This document shows, piece after piece, positions 34,366 to 44,587 of a DNA stretch of 64,000 nt; position 1 is the first letter of the stretch, and each line of letters begins with the position of its first letter. The stretch comes from Desulforhabdus sp. TSK (GTDB taxonomy: Bacteria; Desulfobacterota; Syntrophobacteria; Syntrophobacterales; Syntrophobacteraceae), in contig NZ_BQXM01000019.1 of the NCBI RefSeq assembly GCF_022836495.1, positions 1 through 64,000 on the forward strand, read 5' to 3'. Under the pieces are notes generated by a model. That model searched no databases. It was not told the DNA's origin and saw only the letters and a program-made list of their open reading frames with translations. The translations under genes and the position numbers were made by a program.

Positions 34366-36150
34366 TTGCTCATAGCTTTTGGGACAGGGGTGGAAAAGGA
34401 AGGGTACCCACACGCATTGAAACGGCAGGGCATAAAAGACTTCAGCTTCCTGGCATTTTCAGTGGCCATCGGGGTTCTTGCCGCTCTTGGCGCGCTTGGC
34501 TTCCGTGCCCTGATAGAGCTTTTTCAAGGAATTTTCTGGCCTTCAGGCATGACGTTTCTCGACAGGGTCACGAGTGCGCCCTGGTGGCTGAAAATCCTTG
34601 TTCCCGCTTGCGGAGGCCTTCTTGCAGGGCCGATCATCACGTTTGTCGTTCCTGAAGCGAGAGGGCCAGGGGTTCCGGAAGTGATCGTTTCCGTAGCGAA
34701 TCGCCAGAGCACCATGCGCCATCGCGTGACGGTTTTCAAAGCCCTGGTGACCAGCTTGCTCATAGGCAGCGGCGCTTCACTGGGGCGAGAAGGACCCATT
34801 GTACAGATTGGATCCTCTATCGGTTCTTCTCTGGCCCAGCTTTTCCGATTGTCACCCGACATGCGCCGCATATGCCTTGCCTCCGGGGCAGCTGCAGGTA
34901 TTGCCGCTACTTTCAACGCACCCATTGCGGGCACGCTCTTTGCCGTGGAAATCATCCTTCTCGACATCGAAATCGCGCATATCAGCCATATTATTATTTC
35001 TGCCGTTGTGTCTTCGGCTCTTGCGAGGATTTTCTGGGGGAATTTCCCAGCCTTCAAGGTGATCGGCTTCGAGTTGGTTCATTATTGGGAGCTATTTTTT
35101 TACCTGCTGTTGGGCTTGCTCGCAGGGCTCATGGCCATTGGATTTGTACGCCTGGTTTATGCTATGGATGGCCTGTTTAGAAAGCTGCCCGTTTTCGATT
35201 GGATAAAGCCGGCCCTCGGCGGCTTGCTCCTGGGTTGCCTTGCTCTGATCTGCCCCCATGTGATGGGAGTCGGATACGATACCATCAATATGGCCCTTGT
35301 CGATGCTTTGCCGCTTCAGTTGGCGCTCTGGATTTTGGCTGCAAAGATGATCGCCACTGCCCTCTGCATCGGTTGTGGAATGAGCGGAGGTATTTTTGCT
35401 CCTTCACTTGTGCTGGGATCAGCCATCGGCACGGCTGTCGGCCTTCTGATCTGCCACTTGCTTCCTCATTTGGGATTGAACCCCAGTGATTATGTGCTTG
35501 CAGGGATGGCGGCGGTTGTAGCGGGAACCACTCTGGCTCCCATTACAGCGATTCTCACCATTTTTGAGCTCACCAATTCCTACCAGACCATTCTTCCCGT
35601 CATGGTTTCCTGTATTGCCAGCACGCTGCTCGTTAAACTGCTGTTCGGCTATTCCGCCTATGAGATGAAGCTGCTCAAACAGGGGATAAGCATTGTTCGG
35701 GGTCATGATATAGGCATTCTGAGAAATCTTTCCGTAGGTGACTATATGGAAAAGGATTTCGAGTTTCTGGAGGTGAGAGCCCCCCTCACTGAAATCGTGA
35801 GCCGTGTGATACAATCGCCTTTTCCACATTTCGTGGTAATGAACGATCGGGGAGAACTTGCGGGAGTCCTTTCAGCCCGTGACCTGAAAGCCTCCATGGA
35901 TAACTTTGATGTTTTAAAAGATCTGACCATTGCGGCGGATTTAATGACCAGTCAAGTGGTTACTCTTTCCCTTCAGGACAACCTGGAGAAGGCTCTTGAG
36001 CTGTTTGAAAAATTCCGGATTTCCATACTGCCCGTGATGCACTCCAATGATGCAAGGGTAGTCGTGGGAATTTTGAAAAAAGACAATCTCCTCCAGGCAT
36101 ATAGAGAGAAAGTCCTCAAGGACCGCATCCTGTCTTGCTCCATAAAATAG
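34366..36150 (+). CDS. ClC-family chloride channel/transporter with C-terminal CBS pair
   Basis: This 594-residue protein has the ClC signature regions GSGASLGREGPIVQIG (with the gating glutamate), PEARGPGVPEV and GCGMSGGIFAPSLVLG. It has about ten or more membrane helices, and two CBS domains follow residue 450 (VGDYMEKDFEFLEVRAPLTE and AADLMTSQVVTLSLQDNLEK). It would move chloride, perhaps with proton exchange, under nucleotide control by the CBS domains. The reading frame opens with TTG at 34366; a GTG 21 nt downstream is also possible. It stands alone. Confidence 0.9.
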   Translation: MLIAFGTGVEKEGYPHALKRQGIKDFSFLAFSVAIGVLAALGALGFRALIELFQGIFWPSGMTFLDRVTSAPWWLKILVPACGGLLAGPIITFVVPEARGPGVPEVIVSVANRQSTMRHRVTVFKALVTSLLIGSGASLGREGPIVQIGSSIGSSLAQLFRLSPDMRRICLASGAAAGIAATFNAPIAGTLFAVEIILLDIEIAHISHIIISAVVSSALARIFWGNFPAFKVIGFELVHYWELFFYLLLGLLAGLMAIGFVRLVYAMDGLFRKLPVFDWIKPALGGLLLGCLALICPHVMGVGYDTINMALVDALPLQLALWILAAKMIATALCIGCGMSGGIFAPSLVLGSAIGTAVGLLICHLLPHLGLNPSDYVLAGMAAVVAGTTLAPITAILTIFELTNSYQTILPVMVSCIASTLLVKLLFGYSAYEMKLLKQGISIVRGHDIGILRNLSVGDYMEKDFEFLEVRAPLTEIVSRVIQSPFPHFVVMNDRGELAGVLSARDLKASMDNFDVLKDLTIAADLMTSQVVTLSLQDNLEKALELFEKFRISILPVMHSNDARVVVGILKKDNLLQAYREKVLKDRILSCSIK

Positions 36151-36425
36151 CCGACTTCATTTGATTTTTTGTTCGCCAATAAATTTGTCGTTTCCGCATT
36201 CTTTTGGAAGGGGAATGACAAGACACGGTACCAATGAATGCCGATTTCTTTCCTTTGGCCTTATGTCAAGAGTTGGTTCGTGCGATTGCCCTGAGGAAAT
36301 GCCCTTGACACCAGTTGCGAGAGGTGCTACCCGAAAATCTGATTGATCCTCTTGCTGTCACCACTTCCGCGCCTTCCCCATCCCCGTCTTATGCTGTCCG
36401 CTCGTGGCTTGAATGGAGATGAGTC

Positions 36426-36956
36426 ATGCCGAAATTGGATGGAAAAAGGGTCCTCATGCTTGTTGAGGATCTGTATGAAGACCTGGAGCTTTGGTACCCA
36501 CGGCTGCGTCTCACAGAGGAGGGGGCTCGCGTCGTAGTCGCCGGGCCGGATGCAGCCAGGATTTACACCGGAAAGCACGGGTATCCCTGCAAGCCTGACA
36601 CTCGCTTGGACGATCTCGCATCGGAGGATTTCGACATCCTCGTCATCTGCGGCGGTTTTGCTCCCGACAAGCTCAGGCGCAATGGAAAAGTCCTCCAGTT
36701 GACTCGGGAAATGCACCAGGCAGGCAAAGTGGTGGCTCATATCTGCCATGCGGGTTGGATTCCCATTTCTGCTGGGATCATAAAGGGCTTCCAATGCACA
36801 TCCACTCCGGGCATAAAGGATGATCTCGTCAATGCAGGAGCCTTCTGGACGGACAAGCCCGTGGTGGTGGACAGAAATATGATCTCCAGCCGCCGCCCGG
36901 ATGATCTGCCCCTGTTTTGCCGGGCAATCATCGATCTGGCATCGAAAGGGCGTTGA
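36426..36956 (+). CDS. DJ-1/PfpI family protein
   Basis: This 176-residue cytoplasmic protein begins with KRVLMLVEDLYEDLELWYPR. It has the conserved acidic residue in the first strand region and the nucleophile elbow VAHICHAGWIPIS with the PfpI cysteine followed by His. Members act as glyoxalase-like or deglycase/chaperone enzymes or intracellular proteases. The ribosome site is GGAGATG, just before the ATG. A stand-alone gene with no indication of specific substrate. Confidence 0.88.
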   Translation: MPKLDGKRVLMLVEDLYEDLELWYPRLRLTEEGARVVVAGPDAARIYTGKHGYPCKPDTRLDDLASEDFDILVICGGFAPDKLRRNGKVLQLTREMHQAGKVVAHICHAGWIPISAGIIKGFQCTSTPGIKDDLVNAGAFWTDKPVVVDRNMISSRRPDDLPLFCRAIIDLASKGR

Positions 36957-37178
36957 CCCGAAAGGCCTCTGCTTGGTAAATGTTGGCGAAAGTTTTCATC
37001 CGATGGGACAGAGCGATTTCCCCTTTGAGGGGGGCAGGGGGGTGTTAACGTCTCGGTACATTTCCCTTAAATCCTTCTTCAACGGGGGGCTTCAAAGACT
37101 CCCGGACCAGGTGATGACTTTCGCGGCGAAGTATTGGCCTATTAGCCGCACATTCAGGATGAGCGGCGAGGGGTAGCT

Positions 37179-38544
37179 ATGGCGACGACAACCTGCTCGG
37201 ATGCATCCCAGTCAAAAGCTGAAGGGGTTCCGGAAGTGGCTGCGCACGCTCGCTCATGCCAAAACAGATTCCATGCCCTGTGGGAAAACGTGCGGGACGG
37301 CCTGGCGATACTGGACCCGGACCTGACCATCATCATGGCCAACAGGGCATTGCAGGGTCTTTTTCCGAACGTTTCTCTCGTAGGGCAGAAGTGCTTCAAT
37401 GCCTTTCGATGCCGGGCCGTGCCGTGCCTGACTGCCGCCGCCCTTCAGGGGCAGAGCCCCGGCCGGGATGTCCACGAAAGCTCAACGCTCATGCGGCCAT
37501 GCCAATCTTCCCGTGAGCTGCAATGGACCCTGTCCCCTGTTTTTTCTTCGTCGAGCCGGCTCGAGGAGGGTGCGGAGGAATTCCACCTGGTCCTGCTCGA
37601 CATTCGCCTTCCAAGAATGGATGGCATGGAAGTGCTCGTCCACATCAAGGACCGCGTTCCCGCCATGCCCGTGATCATGGTCACCGGTTACGGGGACATC
37701 CAGACGGCAGTAGAGTCCATGAAACGGGGGGCTTTCAACTACATCACCAAGCCCTTCAAATTTCAGGAGTTGCTCGCCCTTGCACGGCAAGCCATCGAGT
37801 GCGGGCGAAACGCCTCCCATGCGTGCAGTCCGTCGCGCGCAGGGGGGCACCCAAGAGCGAAAGAGCCCAAGGAACAGTTCATCCTCTGCCCCAGCGAGGG
37901 GATGCAGCAGGTCTATGCCCTGGTGGAGAGAGTCTGCGCCACGGACAAAACGATAGAAGTTCCTGAGATTTCTGGAAACCGGGAGGCTGCGCCGCCTGGG
38001 CGAGACCAGGGAAATACACATCGACACACGGGTGGTCCTGGCGACGAACATGGACCTCCGCGATGCGGTTCAAAAGGGCCTCCTGCGGAAAGACTTGTTC
38101 TACCGGATGGACCTCATCAACATCCAAATTCCTCCTCTCAGGAGGCGGCCCGAGGACATTGAGCCCCTGTCCACGCACATCTTGAAAATGGAGCATTTTC
38201 CCAGGGGGCCGCGCAGGATCTCACCCGAAGCCATGAAGATCCTGAGAGAGTATTCCTGGCCGGGAAATGTCAGGGAGCTGCGGTCCGTCATCCTGAAGTC
38301 GATGATTTTTGCGCGATCGGATGTCGTCACTCCAGAGGATCTTCCGTCGGAATTCTATGCCGACAGGGCGGCCCGCTCCCGTCCGACCAAGACCCTGGAG
38401 GATATGGAAAGGGACCACATCATGGCCGTCCTGGAGGAGACGGGGGGCAACCAGAGCAGGGCAGCCGAGGTACTGGGGATCAACAGGAAGACGTTGTACA
38501 AGAAGTTGCACAAATATGGGATGGGATCGGCAGCCAGGGACTAA
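37179..38544 (+). pseudogene. Internally deleted PAS / receiver / sigma-54 activator gene remnant
   Basis: Three pieces of two-component proteins are joined. Codons 1-115 form a PAS sensor segment (ALWENVRDGLAILDPDLTII). At about 37560 the frame passes directly into the second half of a receiver domain (LVLLDIRLPRMDGMEVLVHI and VTGYGDIQTAVESMKRGAFN). At about 37960, after ERVCATDKTI, the Walker A to GAFTGA part of the AAA+ domain is missing, and another frame continues with KFLRFLETGRLRRLGETREI, R-finger region LRKDLFYRMDLINIQIPPLR and a Fis-type HTH ending NQSRAAEVLGINRKTLYKKL. Histidine-kinase core, receiver N-terminus and ATPase centre are all lost, so neither activity can remain. The annotation spans both reading frames. 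Confidence 0.8.
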
Positions 38545-38925
38545 TGACAAAGTTGTTTCGCTGAAAAGTCCCTGTGCATGGTGCATAGAATGCACCCTAC
38601 CCCTGGATTTCGCCTTTCACCGGAATGAGGAAAGTTGGCTTGGCCAACAACATGGGGGCCCAATGACGGGATGGGGTCGAGCCCATGGGGAGGGTGACGG
38701 CGATTCGATGACTCGCGGCCTGGCAAAGCTGCGGAACAGTGAGGCCATATACCCCTCAAGACCCCAATGTTTTTCAATATATAATACATCATTTATTTCA
38801 ATTGCTTATCTCATTGGTCCCTTAAATGCCATCCACTTTTTGCGATTCCGGCGGGACGCCCCCTTTCCCTGGAGCCGCGGCCGGCGGCCTGTACTGCCGT
38901 ACCCATGTGAAGGCATGGACATTGC
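38545..38925. other. Intergenic region with dispersed repeat pieces
   Basis: No gene is supported. It contains a copy of the TGCAT palindromic motif at about 38577-38605 (GGTGCATAGAATGCACCCTA) followed by a piece related to the CCTGGATTTCGGCTTTCGCC-type repeat. An AT-rich stretch near 38770-38810 could hold the promoter of the FIST gene. Confidence 0.45.
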
Positions 38926-40200
38926 TTGAAGCGGCGTGAGCCGTCAATCCGCCCCGACGGGGCGCGGCTGGCGAGAGGACGACATACCAACCTGGTCATC
39001 TCCCTGCAGGGGACGATGACGCAAGGACAGGATCTGCAAATGTTCAAGGCGGCCACAGTCTCTTCCGGAGCACCGTTTTCCAGGGAGGCGGGGAGACACC
39101 TGGGGGAATCCCTGGTGCAGCAGCTGGGAAGCTCTCCTGCAGGATGCCTCTTGTTTTGTTCACCTGAAGAAAACCTGGGCGAAATGGTCCGGGGCGTATG
39201 CGAAGCCGTAGGCACGGGAAATGTCGTGGGGTGTACGAGCGCCGGCGAAATCTCCTGCCAGGGGTACAGCCAGCATTCTGCGGTCCTCGGCGGCTTTGCT
39301 TCCGACCAGGTGGATATACACGTTGCCTGGGTCAACGACATCGGTCTCGATTCGGAGCGCGCGGGAGAGAAGCTTGCGGAAGCTCTTCCCCATACGGTGC
39401 GCTTCGTTCAGCTCTTTTCGGACGCTCTCGAAGGAAACGGCTGTGCCGTCCTCCGGGGCATGCAGCGTGTTCTGGGGAATTCCATCATCATTGCAGGGGG
39501 GGCCGCTGCCGACAACATGCAGTTTTCCCGCACGCTGCAGTTTTGGGGGCCGCATATCCATACGAGGGCGGCTGTCGCCATGGGATTTTCGGGGAGGTTC
39601 AGCGTGGGAACGGGGGTGTGCAGCGGCTGGTCTCCCATCGGAATCGCCAAACGGGTGACACGCGCCGAGGGCAATGTCCTTTACGAGCTCAATCACCAGC
39701 CAGCCTTGGATGTCTATAAGCGCTTCCTGGGGAAGCACGTGGATAAGCTCCCCGCTGTCGGGGCGGAATACGCCCTGGGCCTGGTGGACCATCATGGCTT
39801 CATGGGCAGGGAAGATTATTGCCTCATGCGGGCGAGCCTTGCCGTCAATCATGAGGATGGTTCCATCATGTACGGTGGAGAGGTGCCGGAAGGAGCCATG
39901 GTGCGGTTCTCGTGCTGTGACTCCAATTCCCTGCTGGAAGCTGCCGCCGAGGCCGGTCGTGCGGCGTTGACCGACCTGGCTGGAAATACACCCGTCATGG
40001 CCTTCCTCTACTCGTGCCTGGCTCGCAAAGTCATGCTCGGCCGCCGGACCGATGAGGAATGCCGCATCGTGCGGCAGGAGTTGGGCCAACACGTTCCACT
40101 CCTTGGATTTTACACCTTTGGAGAATACGGAAGGGCCAGGGCGGGCATGCCCAGTGTTTTGCACAACCAGACGGCAGCGGTAGCCATTCTCGGAGTCTAA
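38926..40200 (+). CDS. FIST-domain sensory protein
   Basis: A 424-residue protein with FIST_N (CEAVGTGNVVGCTSAGEISC, then SAVLGGFASDQVDIHVAW) and FIST_C (PLLGFYTFGEYGRARAG). FIST domains are thought to bind small ligands such as amino acids for signal transduction. The start is uncertain (38926, or ATG 39016 closer to the domain). It is followed after 4 nt by a PAS histidine kinase, the usual partner, so the two probably formed a sensing unit. The kinase is truncated. Confidence 0.85.
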   Translation: MKRREPSIRPDGARLARGRHTNLVISLQGTMTQGQDLQMFKAATVSSGAPFSREAGRHLGESLVQQLGSSPAGCLLFCSPEENLGEMVRGVCEAVGTGNVVGCTSAGEISCQGYSQHSAVLGGFASDQVDIHVAWVNDIGLDSERAGEKLAEALPHTVRFVQLFSDALEGNGCAVLRGMQRVLGNSIIIAGGAAADNMQFSRTLQFWGPHIHTRAAVAMGFSGRFSVGTGVCSGWSPIGIAKRVTRAEGNVLYELNHQPALDVYKRFLGKHVDKLPAVGAEYALGLVDHHGFMGREDYCLMRASLAVNHEDGSIMYGGEVPEGAMVRFSCCDSNSLLEAAAEAGRAALTDLAGNTPVMAFLYSCLARKVMLGRRTDEECRIVRQELGQHVPLLGFYTFGEYGRARAGMPSVLHNQTAAVAILGV

Positions 40201-40204
40201 CGCT

Positions 40205-41476
40205 ATGGGGCGGGAGAGAGACAGGGATGAAAGGAACGCCGAGGTGGAGGAGAATATCGAGCTGCTGGAGCGCAAGTCGGATATCCTGACGAACTTGCTG
40301 AAGGAAGCCAATGCGGAGTTTGAGCAGGCCCTTGAGAAAGTCACCATCTCGGAAGCGAATTTCAGAGCGATTTTCGAGCACGCTCCCGAGGCAATATTTA
40401 TCATCGAGCTGTCGTCGGGGAGGATCGTCGATTTCAATCCCCGCACCCTCGATCTTCTGGGATATTCCGCCAACGAGCTCCTGACCATGAGCTTCGAGGA
40501 CGTCCTCCAGCTGGGACCCGACGGGCAGGGCATCACGATTCCCGGTGTTGTCGGCCAGGACTCCATCAAAGTCCAGGAAAAGCGTCTGGTCAAAAAAAAC
40601 GGCACAGTCGTGGATGCCGAGCTCACCTGCACCTTGGCGGCCTATCAGGGAAAGGAATGCCTGATTGCGCTGGTTCGCGATGTCACCGAGCGCAGACAGA
40701 TCGAGGAGCTGGCCCGCTACAAGGAGCTCTTCGAGAGCGTAACGGATCCGGTCTTCATCAGCGACCTCCGGGGACGGTTCCTGGAAGTCAACGACGTGGC
40801 CTGCGACCGTTTCGGCTATCCGCGCAGCAGGCTGATCAGCATGACCATCAGGGACCTGGCCAGGCCGGGCCAGCTGGGTGTGCTGTCCCAAATGGCCCAG
40901 CTGCTCCTGAGCGGGAAAACGGTGCAGTTTGAGCTGGAGACATCCGCCCATTGCGGTGAGCCCGCCCTCTTTGAATTCCACACGCGCCCCATCACCTACA
41001 GGGGGGAGCCTGCCATTCTCAGCGTCGCCCGCGATCTCAGTATACGCAAAAAGCTCGAGCACGCTCTCATTGAAACCGCCCGTCTGACGGCTGTCGGCGA
41101 AATGGCGGCAGGTGTGGCCCACAATTTCAACAACCTGCTGCAGATGGTCATGGGTGCTGCAGACGCAGCGCTGGCCAAATTGGATGCAGGGAAAATACGG
41201 GAATGCCGGGATGCCATCGAAGGCATTTTACAGGCCTCCCAGAGGGGAACCGAAATCGTCCGGCGCATCAAGGATTTCACTCATGTGCGCGACGACCAGC
41301 TCAGGACGATGGAAAGCGCGGACATCTTTGATCTGGCGGAGCTGGCCCAGGAATCCATCGAGTTCACCAAGGGCTGTTGCTTCCCGGATTCTCACCCGTT
41401 GAAGGACAGAATTACCTTTCCGAGAACGACACCAACGCCTTCGACCTGGGCTTCGACGCCACCTTCGGAGGGCTGA
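40205..41476 (+). pseudogene. PAS-PAS sensor histidine kinase lacking its ATPase domain
   Basis: After an N-terminal coiled coil, two PAS domains (NFRAIFEHAPEAIFIIELSS and YKELFESVTDPVFISDLRGR) lead to a HisKA-type segment with the phosphoacceptor His in EMAAGVAHNFNNLLQMVMGA. The kinase sequence stops making sense shortly after ELAQESIEFTK (about 41372). The HATPase_c domain (N, G1, G2 boxes) is absent, and the DNA passes into a porin gene in another frame. It cannot autophosphorylate. It follows the FIST gene by 4 nt. Confidence 0.75.
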
Positions 41477-42054
41477 ACCTGGAGGGCGAGTTTGTGTACG
41501 AATTCGGTGACGCCGGTGAGTTGGATGGACAGGATGCCGACCGCAGTGCCTTTGGGGGGTTCCTGGGGGCCACCTACACCTTCGATTTTCCCATGAAGCC
41601 CTACCTGAAGGTCCGATACACCTATTATTCCGGTGACGACGACCTCAACGACGACGACTTCAATGATTTCGATCCCATGTTCTCGGGGTTTCTCGGCTGG
41701 CAAACCTGGGTAATGGGTGAGATCGTCGGTGAGGCCCAATTGCCCAACACCAACAAGAGGGATATCCTCGTGGAAACCGGCTTCTTACCGAAAGAGGGGA
41801 TAAAGCTCTCTTTGGCCTACCTGCACCACGAACTGGATCAGCCGTACTATTATGGGGCGGCGTTTGTGGGGCGCATCCCCGTCACTGACAGGGACTGGGG
41901 CCATGAGCTGAACCTGCTGGCCGACTTCGACCTGCACAAGAACGTGTTCCTGCATTGCGGAGTGGGCTGGGCAACTCCCGAAAAGGCGGCCGAGGAGATC
42001 TTCGGGAACGATGACTCGCTCTTCGGGCAGGTCTGGGTGTGGTTCAAGTTTTGA
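41377..42054 (+). pseudogene. Outer-membrane beta-barrel (alginate-export/porin-like) C-terminal fragment
   Basis: From about 41400 the frame reads a run of amphipathic strands (NAFDLGFDATFGGLNLEGEF, YLKVRYTYYSGDDDLNDDDF, VNLLADFDLHKNVFLHCGVG-like) and closes with QVWVWFKF, a typical terminal strand with C-terminal Phe for outer membrane insertion. There is no signal peptide and the start is merged with the truncated kinase gene. The acidic DDDLNDDDFNDFD loop could bind calcium. Only the last about 215 residues of a barrel that is usually 400 or more remain. Confidence 0.7.
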
Positions 42055-42133
42055 TGGTGCGTTCGTAAAGTCTTCAGCTCCTCTGGAAGATTGATTTTTC
42101 GGCATTCCGACATATGGGCCAACATTTCGGCAT

Positions 42134-44587
42134 TCAAGCCTTCGGGCGGTGAATGCCGAGCTTCTTCATGCGGGATTCCAGGGTCGTTCGCTTGAGCCCC
42201 AGGATCTCCGCCGCCCCATTTTTGCCCGAGATGCGCCATCCGGCTTCCTGGAGAACCTTCAGGATGTGCTTCCGTTCGACATCCTGAAGATTTCCCGCCT
42301 CCGAAGCGGCATCGCCCGGAGCGCGGATAGAAGGGAGATGCAGTTCCAGGGTAGACCCCCTGGTCACGATCATGGCGTGCTCGATGATGTTTCTCAGCTC
42401 CCGTGCATTGCCCGGCCAGGGATAATGCTGCAGAGCCTCCATGCTTCGCTTCGGGATGCTCCGAATGTGCTTGCCGATCTCTTTTTCGAACTGGTGGATG
42501 AAAGCCCATACCAGAATACCGATGTCCTCGGGGCGCTCACGCAGGGGTGGGATACTGATGGGGAATACGCTCAGTCGGTAATAAAGGTCACTGCGGAACC
42601 TGCCCTCCCGAACGAGGTGGTCAATGTCCCGGTTGGTTGCTGCCAGGAGCCGTACGTTCACTCGTACAGTCCTTGTCGATCCCAACCGTTCGAAGCAGCC
42701 TGATTCCAGGACACGCAGGAGCTTGGCCTGGACCTCCAGGGGAAGCTCCCCTATCTCATCCAGGAAAAGCGTCCCTTCATCCGCGACTTCAAATCTCCCA
42801 ACCATTCGGGATATGGCCCCCGTGTACGCCCCTTTCTCACGGCCGAACAGCTCGGATTCGATGAGCGTGGGGGGCAGCGAGGCACAGTTGACCGTCACAA
42901 ACGGCCGGGACCTTCGGGTGCTCAACCGGTGAATGGCCTGGGCGATCAATCCCTTGCCCGTGCCGGTTTCACCCGTGATGAGGACGGTGGAGCCTGTTGG
43001 AGCCACCTGCTCCACCTGGAGCAGGATGCGCTGCATGACATCGCTTCGGGCCACGATGTCTTTATGCCGGGAGAGAAGGTTCACCTCCTCGCGGAGGTTG
43101 ATGTTTTCTTCCTCTAGTTGCTTTTTGAGCTCTTCGATTTCCCGGAGCCTGGCCTGCAGCTGTTCCTCCATCTGCTTGCGCTCGGTAAGATCTACCAACA
43201 CACCCATGAGTTGGTCCCCCTCACCGGGCGAGCCGCGATAGATGCGGCCGCGGGAGGCCATCCAGCGCACGCTGCCGTCGGGGCGCAAAACACGATACTC
43301 TGCGCTGACTTCCGTTCCCGACGCGATGTGCTGTTGGACGATTTCACGAATCCTCCCGCGTTCCTCGGGATGGAGGTACTCGAGAAATTTTTCGAAGGTA
43401 AGGACCGCGTCAGGATCGATGCCAAACAGCTCTCGCGCCTTGTCCGTAGCCCATAAACGCCATGTATTGACATCCAGGCTCCACAGCCCCGCGTTCGCGG
43501 AAGCTGCGGCGAGACTCAGCCGCTCCGCACTTTCACGCACCACGCCGTCCGCCTGTGCGCGGGCAATGGCATGGGCGAAGATCTGGGCCACAAAGCGCAG
43601 CTGCTCCACAAGCGATTCCGGCCAGTCCCGCTCCTCGCGCATTGAATCGAACGACAGGCAGCCCATGACTGCCCCGCCCTCCATCAAGGGGAAGACTGCG
43701 GTGGATTTGGTGCCGAAGCGGCGAAGAAATTCCCTGTCCATGGAGGCTTCCACCGGAAGATCCTCCGCCTTCGAAACCAGCGTCACCAATCCCGATTTCA
43801 GCCGCTCCGCCACCCAGGGGAAATAAGCCTCCCCCTGGATATACCTGAAAATGGGTGTGGGCTCGGAGCTCTGTAAGGCCCATTCACTGGTCGATAACTG
43901 AAACAGATCGACAGGCTCCGCAATCGGTGGACCATCTGCGGGTTGATGGATGTGTGTCAACAACGTCATGCTTGTCCCCGCCCTGGAGGCTTGCCACAGG
44001 GTTGATCGATCCAGGCCGAGGAAGCCGCAAATCATCCGTTGGGCCTCTTCGATGACCGTATCCACAAGGTTCGGAGACAAGTTGACAAAGCGGGCGGAGA
44101 TTTCCGCAAGCACCGTCTGGAACCGCAGCTGCTCCCTCAGCGACTCCTCGGCCTGCCTGCGATGCTCTCTCTCTCTTCGCAACTCCTCGTGTATCAGCTT
44201 CCGATCCATGGCATAGCGGATGGATCGCTCGATCGCACTCTCGCTGATCTCATCCTTCCTCAGGGAGTCCGCAGCACCGGCCTGCATCGCCTCACGGAAG
44301 GCCCCGTGGTCTCCAATATCCGTGAGAAGGATCACCGGGGTCGTGCACCCGCTTGACCGCGCCTCTTTCAGAAGTTCCACGCCGGTCTGTGAGCGGAGGT
44401 GATAGTCCAGGAAGCAGACGTCGAAGGAACCTCCACTGAGCGCCTCCAATCCCGAGGCATAATCGACTGCCCTCCGGATCTCGTATCTCCGGGCAGACAT
44501 CTCCAAGAGCAATGTGGCTATCCGGCGGAAGTCCTCCTCATCTTCACCGATGAGAAGAACCTTAATGGGGAGCTCATTCGTCTGCAT
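42134..44587 (-). CDS. Sigma-54 dependent activator with receiver, GAF and PAS domains; candidate regulator of the amine dehydrogenase genes
   Basis: From ATG 44587 (GGAG nine bases upstream) this is 817 residues long. Domains in order: receiver-like (VLLIGEDEEDFRRIATLLLE, phosphoacceptor region FLDYHLRSQTG), GAF (about 160-330), PAS (about 345-460), a coiled coil, AAA+ sigma-54 domain (Walker A GETGTGKGLIAQ, EKGAYTGAISRM as the GAFTGA loop, R-finger region FRSDLYYRLSVFPISIPPLR) and a Fis-type HTH (ILGLKRTTLESRMKKLGI). It lies on the same strand as, and downstream of, the qhp genes. A sigma-54-type promoter and two palindromes precede qhpA, so I infer that it activates them. Known qhp loci use an AraC-type regulator (QhpR) instead. 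Sensing of amines or redox by GAF/PAS is a guess. Confidence 0.85.
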   Translation of the reverse strand: MQTNELPIKVLLIGEDEEDFRRIATLLLEMSARRYEIRRAVDYASGLEALSGGSFDVCFLDYHLRSQTGVELLKEARSSGCTTPVILLTDIGDHGAFREAMQAGAADSLRKDEISESAIERSIRYAMDRKLIHEELRREREHRRQAEESLREQLRFQTVLAEISARFVNLSPNLVDTVIEEAQRMICGFLGLDRSTLWQASRAGTSMTLLTHIHQPADGPPIAEPVDLFQLSTSEWALQSSEPTPIFRYIQGEAYFPWVAERLKSGLVTLVSKAEDLPVEASMDREFLRRFGTKSTAVFPLMEGGAVMGCLSFDSMREERDWPESLVEQLRFVAQIFAHAIARAQADGVVRESAERLSLAAASANAGLWSLDVNTWRLWATDKARELFGIDPDAVLTFEKFLEYLHPEERGRIREIVQQHIASGTEVSAEYRVLRPDGSVRWMASRGRIYRGSPGEGDQLMGVLVDLTERKQMEEQLQARLREIEELKKQLEEENINLREEVNLLSRHKDIVARSDVMQRILLQVEQVAPTGSTVLITGETGTGKGLIAQAIHRLSTRRSRPFVTVNCASLPPTLIESELFGREKGAYTGAISRMVGRFEVADEGTLFLDEIGELPLEVQAKLLRVLESGCFERLGSTRTVRVNVRLLAATNRDIDHLVREGRFRSDLYYRLSVFPISIPPLRERPEDIGILVWAFIHQFEKEIGKHIRSIPKRSMEALQHYPWPGNARELRNIIEHAMIVTRGSTLELHLPSIRAPGDAASEAGNLQDVERKHILKVLQEAGWRISGKNGAAEILGLKRTTLESRMKKLGIHRPKA

